Positions 59,211 through 64,000 of a DNA stretch of 64,000 nucleotides are shown here, in pieces. Source of the DNA: Microglena sp. YARC (Eukaryota; Chlorophyta; Chlorophyceae; Chlamydomonadales; Chlamydomonadaceae); NCBI GenBank assembly GCA_022414725.1, contig CM039464.1, forward strand, positions 35,414,671 to 35,478,670, in the 5' to 3' direction. The position numbers were made by a program, and so were the translations under genes. The notes beneath the pieces are model-generated. The model had not been told where the DNA came from. It worked only from the letters and a program-made list of their open reading frames with translations, and ran no database searches. Positions within the stretch are counted from its first letter, which is position 1, and each line of letters starts with the position of its first letter.

Positions 59211-60811
59211 GGTTATCCGGCCCCTCATACTACCGGTTACTAGCTTGATACTGCCCTATACTACCGGTTACTAGCTTGATACTGCGTATGGCTGGGGTGT
59301 TACAGTCAACCAGGATTCATTGTTTTAGGTGCTGATGGTTCTCATACGTAGGTTAACATGGCCCTATGTGTGGGTGCCTATTCCTCAGCACCGCCTAGAC
59401 TGACTTATAGGGTAGTCTAGATTGGTGGAGCGTTACGACGCTTTGTTTAGGCAGCTTCCTTTCAGCTGTCTTTCTTGGTTTTGGTGGAAGGTGGTAATTA
59501 ATTCAGACCACCGTTATAGCGTCTTGATGGTTTCTGACTCTTAGTTCCATAGGCAGATGGTTCGTTCGGTGGAGCTCATCATAGATTAGCTATTTCTTTT
59601 TACTCCAAACTGTTTTTAGATCACCAGCCCCTCATGTGATTGGAACTTTTTGTGGAGTGTAGTAGTTGTTTCCCTTCGGATTTTACTGTGAATTGGTGGG
59701 CTGGGTAATCTTGCAGTTGTACTTGCAGATGTACCGCCGCTCACCTCTTTCTTGTTTTCCGAGTGTATTTCAAGCGCCCTTTCAGTCCATCCTTTGCAGT
59801 CAATTCTTTGACGTCCTTTTTTCTGCGTTTACTATTTTTCAAGTGGACATTAAGTTTTTCTGTACTGTGTTTGTACGTCTAAACTCCTATTGTTCATTGA
59901 ACTGTGTTTCCTTTGTTGGTTACAAGTTTCTTGAGATTTATCTCCGCATCCTTTGGATTTTCAGTTGCTGCAGGTTTAGTTTGCTTGTGGTTAGGTGCTT
60001 GGTTTGTCTTGAGTGCATGAGTTCTTTGCGGTGCGATACCCACCTCCTAGAATGTTTTTAGTTAGTGCCGTAACTGGGGATTTATGATAATTAACTTTCA
60101 TAAATCTTCTTACTTCCATCTTTGAGTAAGAAACCAGTTCATCATGGTTTTTTCATCCCAACCTAGTCATGAATTCTATGCTAAGAATAGTTTTTAAGGT
60201 AGTGGATTTTTCCATCGACTTAATTTTTCCATCGTAGTCTTTAGTGTCCTCTTGTCTGCGTCCTTTAGGTTTTGATTCTCTCGTGTGCTGCTCTCACACG
60301 ATATTTCAATCCGTCTCTTTGGTTATCATTGATTGGCGTTAGGTTCCTATACCCGGATCGGGTTTTCTATACCGTTGTTCCCCAACTTTGATATACGTTT
60401 TTTCAGTCTTCTCTTTAGGTTACGTTCTCGGTTCTTTTAGTCACCGTTGTTCCCCTTCCTTTGGTATTTGGGATTGATTTCTGTTTTGGCCTCCCTGTGA
60501 TTTCTGGTTTGGTGCCTCCTATTCTGGATGAATAGTATTTTTGCGCTTACCATGGATGGTTACATTTCCGTTTTGGTCTCAGCTCTGCTCGGTATGACCC
60601 AAGTTTTTTTTTGCTGCTACATTTTCGGAGTACTACAGTGGTTTTTGGTTCATCCTTTCTCATCCTTTTATTTTAGACAAGGCTTTCTTCTGGTTTCCTG
60701 ATTTTTCCGCCGTTCCTTCATAACTTTTGTTTGCTACCAGTTTATAGTTCTATGTCACCAGTGCCATAGGTGGAGTAGTAGTATTGTATGTCACCTGTGT
60801 CATAGGTGGAG
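59211..60811 (+). other. Internal segment 1, non-coding
   Basis: 1601 bp. Starts with the primer-like GGTTATCCGGCCCC, then a duplicated CTACCGGTTACTAGCTTGAT. The T-rich frame at 59666-60061 (Phe/Cys/Leu-rich) has no domain and is broken in the second internal segment by a one-base deletion, so I regard it as non-coding. Confidence 0.7.
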
Positions 60812-61192
60812 TGTCAGCATGAATTGCGTTGCTCTCCCGCGTTTTATGACTTGGTGACTACTTCTGTACTCCCTTAGAACTATCGGCCCTGACAGCTTCC
60901 CGTAGTGACAGTTTCCCTTAGCCTGAGTCATTGAGTGACTCAGTGACAGGTTCCTGTCAGCTACTTCACCGGTCTTGCCTTTACCCTGATAGTTTCCCGG
61001 CTGCCCGGTTTCCTCTGACATTGACTGTATAGTGTCTAACCCTTATCAGGGTATAGCCTACCTTTCTTTCTTCCTCCACTGGTGCCCCTTAATGGGTCTC
61101 CTGTGCTTGTAACTTACTCTCGTCTCTGCATATATAGATTGGCGTGCTGCACACACAAAGTCCACTCATCCGGAGTGTTATCAAAGCTAATA
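60812..61192 (+). repeat. LTR 2 (shared central LTR)
   Basis: Apparently identical to LTR 1 and LTR 3. Confidence 0.85.
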
Positions 61193-62791
61193 GGTTATCC
61201 GGCCCCTCATACTACCGGTTACTAGCTTGATACTGCCCTATACTACCGGTTACTAGCTTGATACTGCGTATGGCTGGGGTGTTACAGTCAACCCAGGATT
61301 CATTGTTTTAGGTGCTGATGGTTCTCATACGTAGGTTAACATGGCCCTATGTGTGGGTGCCTATTCCTCAGCACCGCCTAGACTGACTTATAGGGTAGTC
61401 TAGATTGGTGGAGCGTTACGACGCTTTGTTTAGGCAGCTTCCTTTCAGCTGTCTTTCTTGGTTTTGGTGGAAGGTGGTAATTAATTCAGACCACCGTTAT
61501 AGCGTCTTGATGGTTTCTGACTCTTAGTTCCATAGGCAGATGGTTCGTTCGGTGGAGCTCATCATAGATTAGCTATTTCTTTTTACTCCAAACTGTTTTT
61601 AGATCACCAGCCCCTCATGTGATTGGAACTTTTTGTGGAGTGTAGTAGTTGTTTCCCTTCGGATTTTACTGTGAATTGGTGGGCTGGGTAATCTTGCAGT
61701 TGTACTTGCAGATGTACCGCCGCTCACCTCTTTCTTGTTTTCCGAGTGTATTTCAAGCGCCCTTTCAGTCCATCCTTTGCAGTCAATTCTTTGACGTCCT
61801 TTTTTCTGCGTTTACTATTTTTCAAGTGGACATTAAGTTTTCTGTACTGTGTTTGTACGTCTAAACTCCTATTGTTCATTGAACTGTGTTTCCTTTGTTG
61901 GTTACAAGTTTCTTGAGATTTATCTCCGCATCCTTTGGATTTTCAGTTGCTGCAGGTTTAGTTTGCTTGTGGTTAGGTGCTTGGTTTGTCTTGAGTGCAT
62001 GAGTTCTTTGCGGTGCGATACCCACCTCCTAGAATGTTTTAGTTAGTGCCGTAACTGGGGATTTATGATAATTAACTTTCATAAATCTTCTTACTTCCAT
62101 CTTTGAGTAAGAAACCAGTTCATCATGGTTTTTTCATCCCAACCTAGTCATGAATTCTATGCTAAGAATAGTTTTTAAGGTAGTGGATTTTTCCATCGAC
62201 TTAATTTTTCCATCGTAGTCTTTAGTGTCCTCTTGTCTGCGTCCTTTAGGTTTTGATTCTCTCGTGTGCTGCTCTCACACGATATTTCAATCCGTCTCTT
62301 TGGTTATCATTGATTGGCGTTAGGTTCCTATACCCGGATCGGGTTTTCTATACCGTTGTTCCCCAACTTTGATATACGTTTTTTCAGTCTTCTCTTTAGG
62401 TTACGTTCTCGGTTCTTTTAGTCACCGTTGTTCCCCTTCCTTTGGTATTTGGGATTGATTTCTGTTTTGGCCTCCCTGTGATTTCTGGTTTGGTGCCTCC
62501 TATTCTGGATGAATAGTATTTTTGCGCTTACCATGGATGGTTACATTTCCGTTTTGGTCTCAGCTCTGCTCGGTATGACCCAAGTTTTTTTTGCTGCTAC
62601 ATTTTCGGAGTACTACAGTGGTTTTTGGTTCATCCTTTCTCATCCTTTTATTTTAGACAAGGCTTTCTTCTGGTTTCCTGATTTTTCCGCCGTTCCTTCA
62701 TAACTTTTGTTTGCTACCAGTTTATAGTTCTATGTCACCAGTGCCATAGGTGGAGTAGTAGTATTGTATGTCACCTGTGTCATAGGTGGAG
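61193..62791 (+). other. Internal segment 2, non-coding
   Basis: 1599 bp, differing from segment 1 by a few one-base indels (for example CAACCCAGG for CAACCAGG near 61293, and T-run lengths near 61837 and 62040). Confidence 0.7.
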
Positions 62792-63172
62792 TGTCAGCAT
62801 GAATTGCGTTGCTCTCCCGCGTTTTATGACTTGGTGACTACTTCTGTACTCCCTTAGAACTATCGGCCCTGACAGCTTCCCGTAGTGACAGTTTCCCTTA
62901 GCCTGAGTCATTGAGTGACTCAGTGACAGGTTCCTGTCAGCTACTTCACCGGTCTTGCCTTTACCCTGATAGTTTCCCGGCTGCCCGGTTTCCTCTGACA
63001 TTGACTGTATAGTGTCTAACCCTTATCAGGGTATAGCCTACCTTTCTTTCTTCCTCCACTGGTGCCCCTTAATGGGTCTCCTGTGCTTGTAACTTACTCT
63101 CGTCTCTGCATATATAGATTGGCGTGCTGCACACACAAAGTCCACTCATCCGGAGTGTTATCAAAGCTAATA
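62792..63172 (+). repeat. LTR 3 of the dimeric element
   Basis: 381 bp, followed directly by the GGAAC target duplication and the older inverted copy. Confidence 0.85.
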
Positions 63173-63177
63173 GGAAC

Positions 63178-64000
63178 CTAACGCCAATCAATGAGAACCA
63201 AAGAGACAGATTGAAAATATCGTGTGAGACCAGCACACGAGAGAATCAAAGCCTAAAGGACGCAGACAAGAGGACACTAAAGTCCACGATGGAAAAAAAA
63301 AGTCGATGGAAAAATCCACTACCTTAAAAACTATTCTTAGCATAGAATTCATGACTAGGTTGGGATGAAAAAACCATGATGAACTGGTTTCTTACTCAAA
63401 GATGGAAGTAAGAAGATTTATGAAAGTTAATTATCATAAATCCCCAGCTACGGCACTAACTAAAAACATTCTAGGAGGTGGGTATCGCACCGCAAAGAAC
63501 TGGTGCACTCAAGACAAACCAAGCGCCTAACCACAAGCAAACCAAACCTGCAGCAACTGAAAAAATCCAAAGGATGCGAAGTTAAAATTTTCAAGAAACT
63601 CGTAACCAACAAAGGAAACACAGTTCATTGAACAATAGAAGGTTAGATGTACAACCATAGTGCATAAAACCTATTGTCCACTTGAAAAATAGTAAACGCA
63701 TAAAAAGGACTGCAAAGAATTTACTGCAAAGGATAGATTGAAAGGGCGCTTGAAATACATTCGGAAAACAAGAAAGAGGTGAGCGGCGGTACATCTGCAA
63801 GTACAACTGCAAGACGACCCAGCCCACCAATTCACAGTAAAATCCGAAGGGAAACAACTACGACACTCCACAAAAAGTTCTAATCACTGGAGGGGCTGGT
63901 GATCTAAAAACTGTGTGGAGTAAAAAGAAATAGCTAATCTATGATGAGCTCCACCGAATGAACCATCTGCCTATGGAACTAAGAGACAGACACCATCAAG
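63178..64000 (-). mobile_element. Older inverted copy of the element's internal region
   Basis: Reverse complement of about 62335 down to 61510 with several per cent divergence (CTAACGCCAATCAATGAGAA, TAGCATAGAATTCATGACTA, TGAGCTCCACCGAATGAACC). It continues the copy seen at 58577-58829 and runs off the window end. Confidence 0.85.

Larger units (their letters stand above)
58830..63172 (+). mobile_element. Dimeric LTR element: LTR-internal-LTR-internal-LTR
   Basis: Three copies of a 381-bp LTR (58830-59210, 60812-61192, 62792-63172), each starting TGTCAGCATGAATTGCGTTG and ending TTATCAAAGCTAATA. They are separated by two internal segments of 1601 and 1599 bp. The outer ends are flanked by GGAAC (58825-58829, 63173-63177). 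Directly after each LTR is GGTTATCCGGCCCC, a likely primer site, and directly before the next LTR GTCATAGGTGGAG, a likely polypurine tract. The internal segments contain no gag or pol frame, so the unit is non-autonomous. Copies are nearly identical (a few one-base indels). It is inserted into an older copy of itself in inverse orientation. Confidence 0.85.

Noticed and set aside
59666..60061. 131-codon Phe/Cys-rich ORF in the LTR element interior
   Set aside because: T-rich composition, no domain, and the frame is broken in the second, nearly identical interior by a one-base deletion.

Overview
This window is nuclear DNA of a repeat-rich eukaryote. The evidence is GT-AG introns with consistent phase, tRNA-headed SINEs, LTR and non-LTR retroelements, hAT-type MITEs with 8-bp target duplications, and large mini- and microsatellites. 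A unicellular alga (perhaps green) is my best guess, because introns built from inverted-repeat 'introner' elements are known from such genomes. Nothing here fixes the taxon.

Three multi-exon genes can be assembled by hand. (1) On the + strand, about 5224-12442, lies a coiled-coil plus Ser/Pro/Thr-repeat protein with one intron (7547-8932). (2) On the - strand, 31791 down to 23153, five exons encode an acyl-protein thioesterase/lysophospholipase-like alpha/beta hydrolase; its first and last exons are not found. (3) On the - strand, 51891 down to 44034, four exons encode a complete 546-residue GT61-like glycosyltransferase with a membrane anchor. Smaller candidates are a signal-peptide protein (37553-37960, -), a 97-residue ORF carried inside a transposon (34927-35220, +) and an orphan micro-exon (2011-2050, +).

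The outstanding feature is how the introns of these genes are built. They contain tandem or dispersed copies of the edges of their own flanking exons, complete with the adjacent splice site. GT61 intron 1 is an ~88-bp satellite with about 47 copies of the last ~40 bp of exon 1 plus its GTAAC donor. The coiled-coil intron has eight AG acceptor copies, each followed by the start of exon 2. The thioesterase HGLGD exon exists five times in tandem. Two of the introns, in unrelated genes on opposite strands, start with GTAGGGGGAAGCTGGTCAGC or a near copy, end with its inverse, and are flanked by a ~10-bp duplication that supplies the AG acceptor. That is the structure of an introner: an intron created by insertion of a DNA transposon.

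Mobile DNA, left to right: hAT-type MITEs of several families sharing AGGGA-type termini and 8-bp target duplications; SINE copies at 2868, 31446 and 43490; a 1435-bp hAT-like element (34656-36090) that splits a 21-bp satellite; a copia-type LTR element with gag and protease but no recognised reverse transcriptase (38232-42727, -); a 5'-truncated LINE (56867-58121, +); and an LTR-internal-LTR-internal-LTR dimer (58830-63172) inserted into an older inverted copy of the same family. Most of the remaining sequence is decayed repeat. Many long open frames in these arrays are products of repeat periods divisible by three, and I do not treat them as genes.
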